Assembly (NCBI GenBank): GCA_900542145.1
Contig: UQMF01000004.1
Span: 62,001 to 126,000 of the forward strand
DNA from: an uncultured Oscillospiraceae bacterium
GTDB lineage: Bacteria > Bacillota > Clostridia > Oscillospirales > Ruminococcaceae
Direction: 5' to 3'
DNA: 64,000 nucleotides
The notes under the pieces are model-generated. The model did no database searches. It was not told where the DNA came from and worked only from the letters and a program-made list of their open reading frames with translations. The stretch's first letter is position 1; each line of letters starts with the position of its first letter. The translations under genes were made by a program, and so were the position numbers. Shown in pieces: positions 23,473-31,111 of this stretch.

Positions 23473-25962
23473 ATGAAGCAATTTGACGTCACGGGAATGA
23501 GCTGCGCCGCATGCAGCGCCCGTGTGGAAAAGGCAGTGTCAAAGGTGCCGGGAGTGAATTCCTGCTCGGTCAACCTGCTGACGAATTCTATGGGCGTGGA
23601 GGGAACAGCTTCAGCGGAGGATATTATCGCCGCCGTGACCGCCGCCGGATACGGCGTCAGCGAAAAGGGCGCAGCGAAATCAGCGGCAAGGCCGGCTGCG
23701 GATTCCCAGTCCGCATTCCGGAGCATGAGGACGCGGCTCATTGCGTCACTGGCGTTCCTTATTATTTTGATGTATTTCTCTATGGGGCATATGATGTGGG
23801 GATTCCCACTGCCGCCGTTCCTGAATGGAAATCATGTCGCGATGGGACTTGTTCAGCTGCTGCTGACTGCGGTCGTTATGGTGATAAATCAGCGTTTCTT
23901 CATAAGCGGATTCAAGGCGCTGTTCCGGGGCGCTCCGAATATGGACACGCTGGTTGCCCTGGGAGCTTCCGCGGCGTTCGGATACAGTACATTTGCGCTG
24001 TTTGCCATGACTGACGCGCAGCTGCACGGCGGCGCCGAAGCGGCTATGAAGTATATGGACGAGTTCTATTTCGAGTCAGCCGCCATGATACTTACCCTTA
24101 TCACCGTGGGCAAAATGCTGGAGGCGCGCTCCAGGGGAAAGACCACGGACGCGCTGAACTCCCTCATGAAGCTGGCTCCTACATCTGCAACGGTTATCCG
24201 CGGCGGAGCGGAGGTTGAAATCCCGATTGAGCAGCTTTCCGTCGGGGATATATTCGCGGTGAAGCCTGGTGAGAGCGTTCCGGCGGACGGCGTTATCACC
24301 GAGGGCGAGAGCGCGGTGAATGAATCCGCGCTGACCGGCGAGAGTATCCCGGTGGATAAATCCGCCGGGGACAGGGTTTCCGCGGCAACAATCAATATGT
24401 CGGGATACCTCCGCTGTAAGGCGACCCAGGTAGGCGGCGACACCGCCCTTTCCAAGATAATCCGCATGGTGAGCGACGCCTCTGCGACAAAAGCGCCGAT
24501 AGCGAAGCTCGCGGACAAGGTATCCGGCGTGTTCGTGCCGGTGGTCATCGGGATTTCCCTGGTCACTATCGCGGTGTGGCTGCTGTGTGGGCAGACCGTG
24601 GGTTATTCCCTGGCAAGGGGAATTTCCGTGCTCGTTATCAGCTGCCCATGCGCACTAGGACTTGCTACTCCGGTGGCGATAATGGTCGGCAGCGGAGTCG
24701 GTGCAAAGAACGGAATCCTGTTCAAGACTGCGGAATCCCTGGAGCAGACCGGAAAGGTGAGCGTAGTCGCCCTGGACAAGACCGGAACCATCACCAGGGG
24801 AGAGCCTGCGGTCACAGATATAATCCCGGCAGGAGTTCCCCGGAAGGAGCTGCTTTCCGCAGCCTGCGCGCTGGAATCCAAGAGCGAGCACCCTCTCGCC
24901 GCCGCCGTAATGAAGCTGGCGGAGGAGGAGAACATCACCCCGGAGCCTACCGGGGATTTCACTGCACTCCCCGGAAACGGGCTGTCCGCAGTGCTCAACG
25001 GTTCCAGGGTGATGGGAGGAAGCGTGAAGTTCATCTCGTCCCAGGCGGAAATTCCGGAGGATATCCGTAAGGAGTGCGACAGGCTCTCCGGTGAGGGAAA
25101 GACGCCGCTGTGCTTTGCCCGGGACGGAGTCCTGCTTGGTATTATCGCAGCAGCGGACGTAATAAAGCCGGAAAGCCCCGAAGCCGTGAAGCAGCTGCGT
25201 AATATGGGAATACGCGTGGTAATGCTGACCGGCGACAATCAGCGGACTGCGGACGCGATAGGAGCGCAGGCAGGCGTTGACGAGGTTATTGCCGGAGTGC
25301 TCCCGGACGGTAAGGAGGAGGTTATCCGTCGCCTGAAATCTCAGGGTACTGTCGCGATGGTCGGCGATGGAATCAATGACGCGCCGGCGCTTACCCGGGC
25401 TGATCTGGGAATCGCGATCGGCGCAGGTACGGACATCGCCATCGACGCTGCTGACGTAGTGCTGATGAACAGCCGTCTGACGGACGTTCCGGCGGCAATA
25501 CGGCTGAGCCGGGCTTCCCTGAGGAATATCAAGGAGAACCTTTTCTGGGCGTTCATATATAATATAATCGGAATCCCGATAGCAGCCGGAGTGTTCGTGA
25601 ACCTCTTCGGCTGGAGCCTTGACCCGATGTTCGGCGCTGCGGCGATGAGCCTTTCCAGCTTCTGCGTAGTCACAAACGCGCTGCGGCTGAATTTTGTGAA
25701 GGTGCACAACGCGGCACATGACAGAAGAATACACCACAAACACAAGGAGGAAAAAACAATGGAAGTTACAATGAAGATCGAAGGCATGATGTGCGGTCAC
25801 TGCGAGGCGGCTGTAAAGAAGGCACTGGAAGCGATCCCTACAGTAGAGAGCGCAGAGGTGAGCCACGAGAAAGGAACAGCGGTAGTCAAGCTTTCCGCAG
25901 ACACTCCTTTCGATGTGCTGAAAAAGGCAGTCGAGGACAAGGACTACAAGGTAGTAGGCTGA
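23473..25962 (+). CDS. copA: Copper-exporting P1B-type ATPase CopA with C-terminal CopZ domain
   Basis: The 829-residue pump exports Cu(I) with ATP. It has an N-terminal metal-binding domain (GMSCAAC, residues 8-14), the membrane metal site Cys391-Pro-Cys393, the phosphorylated Asp435 in DKTGT, the HP motif in SEHPLA, and GDGINDAP. After the last membrane helix and a His/Lys-rich linker, a second complete metal-binding domain (GMMCGHC) forms the C-terminus from about residue 763. This tail looks like a copZ chaperone gene fused in frame: a strong ribosome binding site and ATG remain at the junction. Confidence 0.95.
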   Translation: MKQFDVTGMSCAACSARVEKAVSKVPGVNSCSVNLLTNSMGVEGTASAEDIIAAVTAAGYGVSEKGAAKSAARPAADSQSAFRSMRTRLIASLAFLIILMYFSMGHMMWGFPLPPFLNGNHVAMGLVQLLLTAVVMVINQRFFISGFKALFRGAPNMDTLVALGASAAFGYSTFALFAMTDAQLHGGAEAAMKYMDEFYFESAAMILTLITVGKMLEARSRGKTTDALNSLMKLAPTSATVIRGGAEVEIPIEQLSVGDIFAVKPGESVPADGVITEGESAVNESALTGESIPVDKSAGDRVSAATINMSGYLRCKATQVGGDTALSKIIRMVSDASATKAPIAKLADKVSGVFVPVVIGISLVTIAVWLLCGQTVGYSLARGISVLVISCPCALGLATPVAIMVGSGVGAKNGILFKTAESLEQTGKVSVVALDKTGTITRGEPAVTDIIPAGVPRKELLSAACALESKSEHPLAAAVMKLAEEENITPEPTGDFTALPGNGLSAVLNGSRVMGGSVKFISSQAEIPEDIRKECDRLSGEGKTPLCFARDGVLLGIIAAADVIKPESPEAVKQLRNMGIRVVMLTGDNQRTADAIGAQAGVDEVIAGVLPDGKEEVIRRLKSQGTVAMVGDGINDAPALTRADLGIAIGAGTDIAIDAADVVLMNSRLTDVPAAIRLSRASLRNIKENLFWAFIYNIIGIPIAAGVFVNLFGWSLDPMFGAAAMSLSSFCVVTNALRLNFVKVHNAAHDRRIHHKHKEEKTMEVTMKIEGMMCGHCEAAVKKALEAIPTVESAEVSHEKGTAVVKLSADTPFDVLKKAVEDKDYKVVG
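25759..25962 (+). CDS. copZ: Nested copper chaperone CopZ (possible internal translation start)
   Basis: An AAGGAGG at 25744-25750 lies eight bases before an in-frame ATG at 25759 inside copA. Initiation there would give a free 67-residue CopZ with the MxCxxC motif at its front, as the separate copZ genes of other Firmicutes do. Both products could be made from one mRNA. Whether the internal site is used cannot be seen from sequence. Confidence 0.55.
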   Translation: MEVTMKIEGMMCGHCEAAVKKALEAIPTVESAEVSHEKGTAVVKLSADTPFDVLKKAVEDKDYKVVG

Positions 25963-25973
25963 TTTGATTATGA

Positions 25974-26000
25974 GGAGGGGTTCGCCCCTCCCCTTTTTCT
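25974..26000 (+). terminator. Terminator of the copper operon
   Basis: GGAGGGG-TTCG-CCCCTCC followed by CCTTTTTCT, a tetraloop hairpin with a T-run. Confidence 0.9.
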
Positions 26001-26040
26001 GACTGCGGAAAAGAAAAATGAAATATTCTGAAAAAAGGGC

Positions 26041-26128
26041 TTGACAAATCCGGACAAGTGGTGTATAATATCATCATTGGCACTTTAGAGATAAAAAGCA
26101 TAAAAGCACAAAAGCATAAAAGTGCTAA
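26041..26128 (+). promoter_or_regulatory. Promoter and repetitive leader of the aldolase-like gene
   Basis: TTGACA at 26041-26046, a 17-base spacer and TATAAT at 26064-26069. The leader has an A-rich AAAAGCA(T/C)A repeat present three times (26094-26122) and a GCACTTT/AAAGTGC inverted repeat at 26081-26125 that could place the repeats in a loop. Confidence 0.75.
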
Positions 26129-26151
26129 AGCAACGAAAGGAATGTATCAAA

Positions 26152-27126
26152 ATGAAAGAAGTTTCAAAGCTCATGGATTACAGGTCAGATATCAGAATAG
26201 TGGACGCAACGCTTCGCGACGGCGGACTTGTGAATGCGTTCAGATTCACGGACGAGTTCGTAAAGGACCTGTATCAGACTAATATAAAAGCAGGCGTGGA
26301 CGTGATGGAGTTCGGATATAAGGCGTCCAAGGAGATGTTCGACGTCAAGGATTTCGGCAAGTGGAAGTTCTGCGACGACGAAGATATCCGCGCAATAGTC
26401 GGCGACAACGACACTAACCTGAAAATCGCTGTAATGGCGGACGTTGGCAGATGTGATTTCCGCAAGGATATTCACAAGCGCAGCGAAAGCCCCATCGACG
26501 TGGTTCGCGTGGCGACCTACCTCAACCAGATCCCGGCGGCGGTAGAGGTCATCGAGGACTGCGCTGCAAAGGGCTACGAGGTAACATGCAACATCATGGC
26601 AATCTCCAATGCCCGGGACGCGGACATCAAGGTCGCACTGGATATTCTCGGCAAGTCCCCGGTGGACGTCATCTACATCGTGGACAGTTTCGGCGCCCTC
26701 TACCCGGAGCAGATCGAGCGTATTGCGGCGCTCTACGGGGAGTTCGCGGCTAAATACGGCAAGAAGCTCGGAATCCACGCGCATAACAACCAGCAGCTTG
26801 CGTTCGCGAACACTGTCGAGGCAGTCGGCGACGGCGTTGACTGGCTGGACGGCACTTACGCCGAGATGGGCAGAGGCGCAGGCAACTGCGCAATGGAACT
26901 GCTGCTTGGTTTCCTGAAGAACCCGAAGTACAACATCTACCCGGCTCTCCAGTTCATTGAGAAGCACATGAAGAAGCTCAAGGACGAGGGCGTTGTATGG
27001 GGCTACGATATGCAGTACCTGCTGACCGGTATGCTCAACCAGCACCCCAGGACTGCTATCCAGTTTACCAACGACAAGCGCAGGGATTACTCCGAGTTCT
27101 ACAAGGAAGTCACTGCTCAGGAATAA
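26152..27126 (+). CDS. Aldolase catalytic domain protein (HMG-CoA lyase / hydroxy-oxovalerate aldolase-like)
   Basis: The 324-residue protein is a TIM barrel of the HMGL-like family: the opening VDATLRDGGL carries the metal-binding Asp and the catalytic Arg, and GIHAHNNQQLAFANT carries the two His metal ligands. Family members cleave or condense 2-oxo acids with a divalent metal. The substrate is not clear; no acetaldehyde dehydrogenase partner is near, so it is unlikely to be the meta-cleavage pathway enzyme. It is a single-gene unit with its own promoter and terminator. The start at 26152 has AAAGGA upstream. Confidence 0.82.
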   Translation: MKEVSKLMDYRSDIRIVDATLRDGGLVNAFRFTDEFVKDLYQTNIKAGVDVMEFGYKASKEMFDVKDFGKWKFCDDEDIRAIVGDNDTNLKIAVMADVGRCDFRKDIHKRSESPIDVVRVATYLNQIPAAVEVIEDCAAKGYEVTCNIMAISNARDADIKVALDILGKSPVDVIYIVDSFGALYPEQIERIAALYGEFAAKYGKKLGIHAHNNQQLAFANTVEAVGDGVDWLDGTYAEMGRGAGNCAMELLLGFLKNPKYNIYPALQFIEKHMKKLKDEGVVWGYDMQYLLTGMLNQHPRTAIQFTNDKRRDYSEFYKEVTAQE

Positions 27127-27136
27127 TACAGAACTG

Positions 27137-27163
27137 CCCCGGAGGACACTCCGGGGCTTTGTT
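27137..27163 (+). terminator. Terminator of the aldolase-like gene
   Basis: CCCCGGAG-GACA-CTCCGGGG followed by CTTTGTT. Confidence 0.85.
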
Positions 27164-27226
27164 ATGCCGTTTTGCGCGGGTATCAAAAAAATATTCGAAA
27201 AATTCGATTTTTTTTGAAAAAAGGTG

Positions 27227-27255
27227 TTGACAAACGTGAAATAATGTGATATAAT
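27227..27255 (+). promoter_or_regulatory. Promoter of the tRNA-Thr/tRNA-Tyr unit
   Basis: TTGACA, a 17-base spacer and TATAAT, about 50 bases before tRNA-Thr. Confidence 0.85.
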
Positions 27256-27305
27256 ATACAAGTCGTCAGGGAACAGAACGAAATATAGAACTGACAACGC
27301 TTTAC

Positions 27306-27381
27306 GCTGGTGTAGCTCAGCTGGTAGAGCAGCTGATTTGTAATCAGCAGGTCGGGGGTTCGAATCCGTCCACCAGCTCCA
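27306..27381 (+). tRNA. tRNA-Thr (anticodon TGT)
   Basis: A 76-base tRNA with acceptor stem GCTGGTG/CACCAGC, discriminator T, encoded CCA, and an anticodon loop TTTGTAA between CTGAT and ATCAG arms. Confidence 0.95.
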
Positions 27382-27409
27382 TTTTTTAATGGAACTTACA
27401 ATTGAATAT

Positions 27410-27494
27410 GGGAGCTTTCCCGAGTGGCCAAAGGGGACAGACTGTAAATCTGCTGCGTCATGCTTCGGTGGTTCGAATCCACCAGCTCCCACCA
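27410..27494 (+). tRNA. tRNA-Tyr (anticodon GTA)
   Basis: A class II tRNA of 85 bases with acceptor stem GGGAGCT/AGCTCCC, discriminator A, encoded CCA and an anticodon loop CTGTAAA giving GTA. It is cotranscribed with tRNA-Thr, 28 bases upstream. Confidence 0.95.
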
Positions 27495-27495
27495 A

Positions 27496-27526
27496 AACAC
27501 CGTACTGAAAAGTGCGGTGTTTTTTT
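27496..27526 (+). terminator. Terminator of the tRNA-Thr/tRNA-Tyr unit
   Basis: ACACCGTACT-GAAA-AGTGCGGTGT followed by a run of T. Confidence 0.88.
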
Positions 27527-27662
27527 GTGTTCAGATATACGGGCATGCTTCCGGGGCAGGGAAGCATGCCCGAATTATCGCAGGTGGCACTCCACGCAAC
27601 TTGTTCCGGTTCGCCAATATGATTCTATAACACGGACGGTACTATGGAACGATCAGCAGATA

Positions 27663-27697
27663 AAAGAAAAAACCATCGTACATTTCTGTACGATGGT
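27663..27697 (-). terminator. Terminator of tRNA-Leu(GAG)
   Basis: On the minus strand ACCATCGTAC pairs with GTACGATGGT and is followed by TTTTTTCTTTT, directly behind the tRNA. The 27527-27662 interval holds nothing else I can identify. Confidence 0.88.
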
Positions 27698-27698
27698 C

Positions 27699-27783
27699 TG
27701 GTGCGGGTGACGGGACTTGAACCCGTATGTCATACAACACACGCACCTCAAACGTGCCTGTCTGCCAGTTCCAGCACACCCGC
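27699..27783 (-). tRNA. tRNA-Leu (anticodon GAG)
   Basis: A class II tRNA of 85 bases on the minus strand with acceptor stem GCGGGTG/CACCCGC, discriminator A and encoded CCA. The anticodon loop TTGAGGT, closed by CACGT/GCGTG, gives GAG. Confidence 0.93.
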
Positions 27784-27831
27784 ATTTATTCTTTTCTTCG
27801 TTTTGAGTTCTTAGCTCTCAACGACTATATT

Positions 27832-27860
27832 ATTATATCACAGCTTTCCCGATTTGTCAA
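27832..27860 (-). promoter_or_regulatory. Promoter of tRNA-Leu(GAG)
   Basis: On the minus strand TTGACA, a 17-base spacer and TATAAT lie about 50 bases before the tRNA. Confidence 0.85.
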
Positions 27861-27934
27861 TAGCTTTTTTCAAAAAAATACGACTTTTTTGAATTAATTT
27901 TTAGGGAGCGCCGGGAAGCGCACAGCATAGCCAT

Positions 27935-28180
27935 TCAGCCGTGACTGCGTTCGAAATGCTCCACATGTGCGCCCATTTTCCGTGCCTTCTGGTTGAGCGC
28001 TGCCAGTCGGCACTGTACTGCGTTCTCCTCATAGATCAGCGCGTCGATAAGTGAATCCTCGTCGGCGAGGTCAAAGCAGGTGCGTATCTGCTCCAGGCGC
28101 TCGGAGAGCTCCTCGTATTCCCGGATAAGCTCCCGGGTGCGGCTCTGCTCCGGGGTGGGGCGGTGTTTCAAATTCAGCAT
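27935..28180 (-). CDS. DUF2508 (YaaL-like) small protein
   Basis: The 81-residue protein is highly charged and helical, with an acidic-aromatic core FDLADEDSLIDALIYEEN that matches the DUF2508 pattern in which a LID and IYE motif precede a conserved Ala and Lys. The function of the family is unknown. It is the last gene of a minus-strand operon. The start at 28180 has AAAGGAG seven bases upstream and is preferred to 28222. Confidence 0.65.
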   Translation of the reverse strand: MLNLKHRPTPEQSRTRELIREYEELSERLEQIRTCFDLADEDSLIDALIYEENAVQCRLAALNQKARKMGAHVEHFERSHG

Positions 28181-28234
28181 AGCGGCTCCTTTCACGGTCG
28201 TGTCTATGCTGATTATATTCACCTGTCCGCCGGA

Positions 28235-29224
28235 TTATGCCGCCTGTATTCCATCGTCCGCCACCGTTCCGCGAATCGCGGTCACGGTGTATCCTGCGTC
28301 CGTCAGCTGCGTGAGTATTGACGGCTCCGCAAAGTAATGCATTGCGCCCACGAACACGAATCCCTGTTCGCCGCACTTCAGGCTGTCGATGATGAAATCC
28401 GCCATCAGCTTCTGGCGGTCGGTGTACATCAGGTCGTAGTACTTCTGCCAGTCCTCCGGAGAATCCACCTCAGCCGGGTCGTAGACCTCCAGGGAGTCGA
28501 GATATTCCTCGTCGAAGCAGCTCCAGGCGTTGTAGAGTTCCAGGCTTGCTTCCGCCTGGGCGCTGATCTTGTCGTCGCCCACGCACTCCGCCAGGGACTG
28601 CACCTGCACGCTCATGGGAATCTCGCCCATCATCTTGTACTGCGCCTCGCCGCCCTCGATCTCGCGAATCTCGATTTTCTCGGAGTGCGCCAGCTCCAGC
28701 AGCACGCTTTCAGTGCCGCAGGAGGAATCCAGACCAGCTTCGTCGATCACCAGCCCGGAAGCCGCGGAAGCCCAGTAAAACGGGATCATTCCGTCCATAC
28801 CCAGCTGGTAGATACCCTTGCTGCGGAAGTAATCCTCGGTGCTGTCGTAGTCCTCGCCCAGTATATCCTGCATTGTGGTCCCGTTAAGCAGGAGGTACTG
28901 CGCGCATTTCTGCTGCAGCACGAAGTCCCTGCTGAAATCCACGGTGTCCATTTCCGGCGCCGCCCAGCTGCTGTTGCGCAGGGCTTCGAGCACATAGTCC
29001 GGGTATTCAGTGCCTTTTATTCCGGCGTGCATGCTTCCCAGGAGGAATATCTGCGCCCCGGTGGAATCGTCCTCCACCACCCAGAAGGGCGGAGTGACGC
29101 AGTTCTCGCCGACCACGGGGGTGGTGTCCACGTCCAGCCGCGGCTTCGGCTCGGTATTCCCGGAGCAGCCGCACAGCATTGCCGCCGAGAGCAGCGCCGC
29201 CACGGTTCTGATAAGTCTTTTCAT
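28235..29224 (-). CDS. TraB/GumN family lipoprotein
   Basis: The 329-residue protein has a lipoprotein signal (lipobox LCGC, about residues 16-19) and the TraB/GumN pattern: an early LLGSMHAG, a central GTESVLLELA and a late VFVGAMHYFAEPSIL. The conserved His and Glu residues of this fold are thought to form a metal site for an erythromycin-esterase or Tiki-like activity; no substrate is known. It follows the 74-residue gene by four bases. The start at 29224 is preferred over 29239 because GGAG is correctly spaced. Confidence 0.8.
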   Translation of the reverse strand: MKRLIRTVAALLSAAMLCGCSGNTEPKPRLDVDTTPVVGENCVTPPFWVVEDDSTGAQIFLLGSMHAGIKGTEYPDYVLEALRNSSWAAPEMDTVDFSRDFVLQQKCAQYLLLNGTTMQDILGEDYDSTEDYFRSKGIYQLGMDGMIPFYWASAASGLVIDEAGLDSSCGTESVLLELAHSEKIEIREIEGGEAQYKMMGEIPMSVQVQSLAECVGDDKISAQAEASLELYNAWSCFDEEYLDSLEVYDPAEVDSPEDWQKYYDLMYTDRQKLMADFIIDSLKCGEQGFVFVGAMHYFAEPSILTQLTDAGYTVTAIRGTVADDGIQAA

Positions 29225-29228
29225 GGCG

Positions 29229-29453
29229 TTACTCCGCAAGCCTGCTGAGGCAGTCCGCGCAGGCGTCCTCCTCGGTGGAGTACTCGGAAAGCTCCATGCG
29301 GTCGCCGTCCTCGCTGTAATACACCAGCCACTTTCCGCCCTCGTTCACGACGCAGATACGCTGGTCCTCCTCGTCGCCGCTTCCGCAGATATTGTAGTAG
29401 TAATGCGGTATGTCAAGCTCAAAGAGCCTGGTCTGCAATTCCTGTACTGTCAT
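29229..29453 (-). CDS. Small hypothetical acidic protein
   Basis: The 74-residue protein is acidic, with a beta-strand-rich middle (ICVVNEGGKWLVYYSEDGDR) and a C-terminal helix containing CADC. It has no signal or membrane segment. The strand-turn-strand and ELSEYSTEEDAC pattern recalls small immunity-type proteins, but I cannot assign a family. An AGGAG precedes the start, and it sits between the phosphatase and TraB genes with tight spacing, so it is expressed. Confidence 0.65.
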   Translation of the reverse strand: MTVQELQTRLFELDIPHYYYNICGSGDEEDQRICVVNEGGKWLVYYSEDGDRMELSEYSTEEDACADCLSRLAE

Positions 29454-29471
29454 AATTTCTCCTTTATCTTG

Positions 29472-30080
29472 TCAGAATAATCTTCCACTGATCTCGAATA
29501 CCGGGCCCTTCTGCCACAGGAACGCCGACAGGATAATTTCGTATCCGCCGCCGGGGGGCAGCATGAAATCCGCAGGCTTTCCCTTGGGGAGTCCGAATCC
29601 GGCAAGCAGGTTCGTGATAACACCGCCGTGTGTGATCACCGCGGCGCGTGTAAGCTCCTTCTTCATCATGTCGCTGAATATCACGTCAAGTCCGCTGATA
29701 CACCGCAGGGAGAAATCCCCGAACTTCTCTCCGCCCGGGGGACATGCCTCGGGACCGCCCTTCAGCCACTCGGTGTATTCCGGCAGGTCGGCGATGTCCT
29801 TCTGGCGCTTTCCCTCGAATTCGCCGAAATCCATCTCGGCTATCTCATCGACCTTTGTCAGCTGGATCTTCGGGTAGATTATCTCGGCGGTTTCGGTGCA
29901 GCGCTTCAGCGGTGAGGAATACACCCTTTCCACGTCCGGATATACTCCGCTGTCCGCGAGCCGGCGTATTTCCTTTTCGCCGTCGGGGCAGAGGGCAAGG
30001 TCGGTCTGCCCGATGTATTTTCCGTCAAGATTACCCTGGGTCAATCCGTGACGAATCAGATACAGATAGTAATTTTTCAT
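29472..30080 (-). CDS. Histidine phosphatase family protein (phosphoglycerate mutase-like)
   Basis: The 202-residue protein begins with LIRHGLTQGN, the catalytic His motif of the branch, followed by the second Arg region SPLKRCTETA and a later ITHGGV with the second catalytic His. Such enzymes remove phosphate from sugars, nucleotides (as CobC does for alpha-ribazole) or small metabolites. The presence of cobU elsewhere makes a CobC-like role possible but the two are 13 kb apart. It is the first gene of its operon; start 30080 has AAAGG upstream. Confidence 0.85.
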   Translation of the reverse strand: MKNYYLYLIRHGLTQGNLDGKYIGQTDLALCPDGEKEIRRLADSGVYPDVERVYSSPLKRCTETAEIIYPKIQLTKVDEIAEMDFGEFEGKRQKDIADLPEYTEWLKGGPEACPPGGEKFGDFSLRCISGLDVIFSDMMKKELTRAAVITHGGVITNLLAGFGLPKGKPADFMLPPGGGYEIILSAFLWQKGPVFEISGRLF

Positions 30081-30306
30081 AATGATTCTACCTTTCGTTA
30101 ATTGTGCTTCTATATTCATTGATTAACAAACAGTATAATGTTTAGGCGAAAATACTATTTGCTTATTTTGTGTATTGCTGTTCGTGATATTGACTATTAC
30201 TACATTTTGCGGTGCCAGCTCCGGCGGTCACTAAATCCTGCCCGGAGGGGTGGTGAGTTATAGATAATGCCCTATGAACCTGTCGTAATTTTGTGAAATA
30301 TGACAC

Positions 30307-30335
30307 TTTACAAATCGGAATATTCAGTTTATAAT
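30307..30335 (+). promoter_or_regulatory. Promoter of the XRE regulator gene
   Basis: TTTACA, a 17-base spacer and TATAAT, about 64 bases before the start codon. The rest of the 30081-30306 gap shows no gene; it carries the leader of the divergent phosphatase operon. Confidence 0.72.
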
Positions 30336-30398
30336 ATACAATATGGTATTATACATAAAAACAAAACCATGGGGAAAACAATAACAAGGAGAAAATGT

Positions 30399-31067
30399 AT
30401 GAATAAAGACTTCCCCCGTATCATGACGCTGCTGCGTAAAGAACGGGGTCTTAGCCAGAAGCAGGCTGCCGCTGACCTTGAGGTCACCCAGGCGCTGCTG
30501 TCACACTATGAGAACGGCAAGCGCGAATGCGGTCTTGACTTTCTCGTGCGTGCTGCTGATTATTACAACGTGTCGATAGATTACCTTCTCGGCCGCTCTC
30601 CGATGAGCACCGGCGCCGCTGTTACCGAGCAGGAGCTTCCTGAAAGTTCCGCGGCGGAGAAATACGACGGAGCGCCCTCCGGGCTGTCGGTATTCTTCCA
30701 GAAGAAGCTGCTGACCAATTCCATCGAGATCATTTTCACGCTGCTAATAAAAGCAAAGAACTCCGAGCTGTCCAGGGCGGTGTATTCCTACCTGTCTATG
30801 GCGGTCTACCGCTGCTACAGAATGATCTACAGCGCCGGGAAGTCCAACGACGAGCATGTGTTCAGCGTTCCCGAGGACAAGGTGTCCGGGCTTACATCTG
30901 CGGCTCTTTCCATCGAGGATATCAGGGCGCGTGCCGCGGCGGAGAGCGGCGGCTCCGAGGACGAGCGAATCACGACTGCACGCATCGAGCAGGAGTATTC
31001 CAAACAGGCTGCCGCACTGCTGTCAGTAGTGAACAGTTCTGAGAAGATACTCAACAAGTTACAGTGA
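30399..31067 (+). CDS. XRE family transcriptional regulator
   Basis: The 222-residue protein has an N-terminal Cro/CI-type helix-turn-helix (about residues 5-63; SQKQAAADLEVTQALLSHYE and later SIDYLLG) and a C-terminal helical region of about 150 residues with no recognised ligand domain. It probably binds DNA as a dimer; the target is unknown. It has its own promoter and terminator and is convergent with the flippase operon. Start 30399 follows AAGGAGA. Confidence 0.88.
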   Translation: MNKDFPRIMTLLRKERGLSQKQAAADLEVTQALLSHYENGKRECGLDFLVRAADYYNVSIDYLLGRSPMSTGAAVTEQELPESSAAEKYDGAPSGLSVFFQKKLLTNSIEIIFTLLIKAKNSELSRAVYSYLSMAVYRCYRMIYSAGKSNDEHVFSVPEDKVSGLTSAALSIEDIRARAAAESGGSEDERITTARIEQEYSKQAAALLSVVNSSEKILNKLQ

Positions 31068-31079
31068 AATATATCCCAG

Positions 31080-31111
31080 ATCACCTGTCGGCAACGGCAG
31101 GTGATTTTTTT
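31080..31111 (+). terminator. Terminator of the XRE regulator gene
   Basis: An 11-bp stem ATCACCTGTCG with a GCAA loop followed by TTTTTT. It abuts the stop codon of the convergent flippase gene. Confidence 0.88.

Noticed and set aside
26185..27567. A 460-codon minus-strand frame
   Set aside because: It runs through two tRNA genes and the aldolase-like gene in antisense and cannot be a gene.
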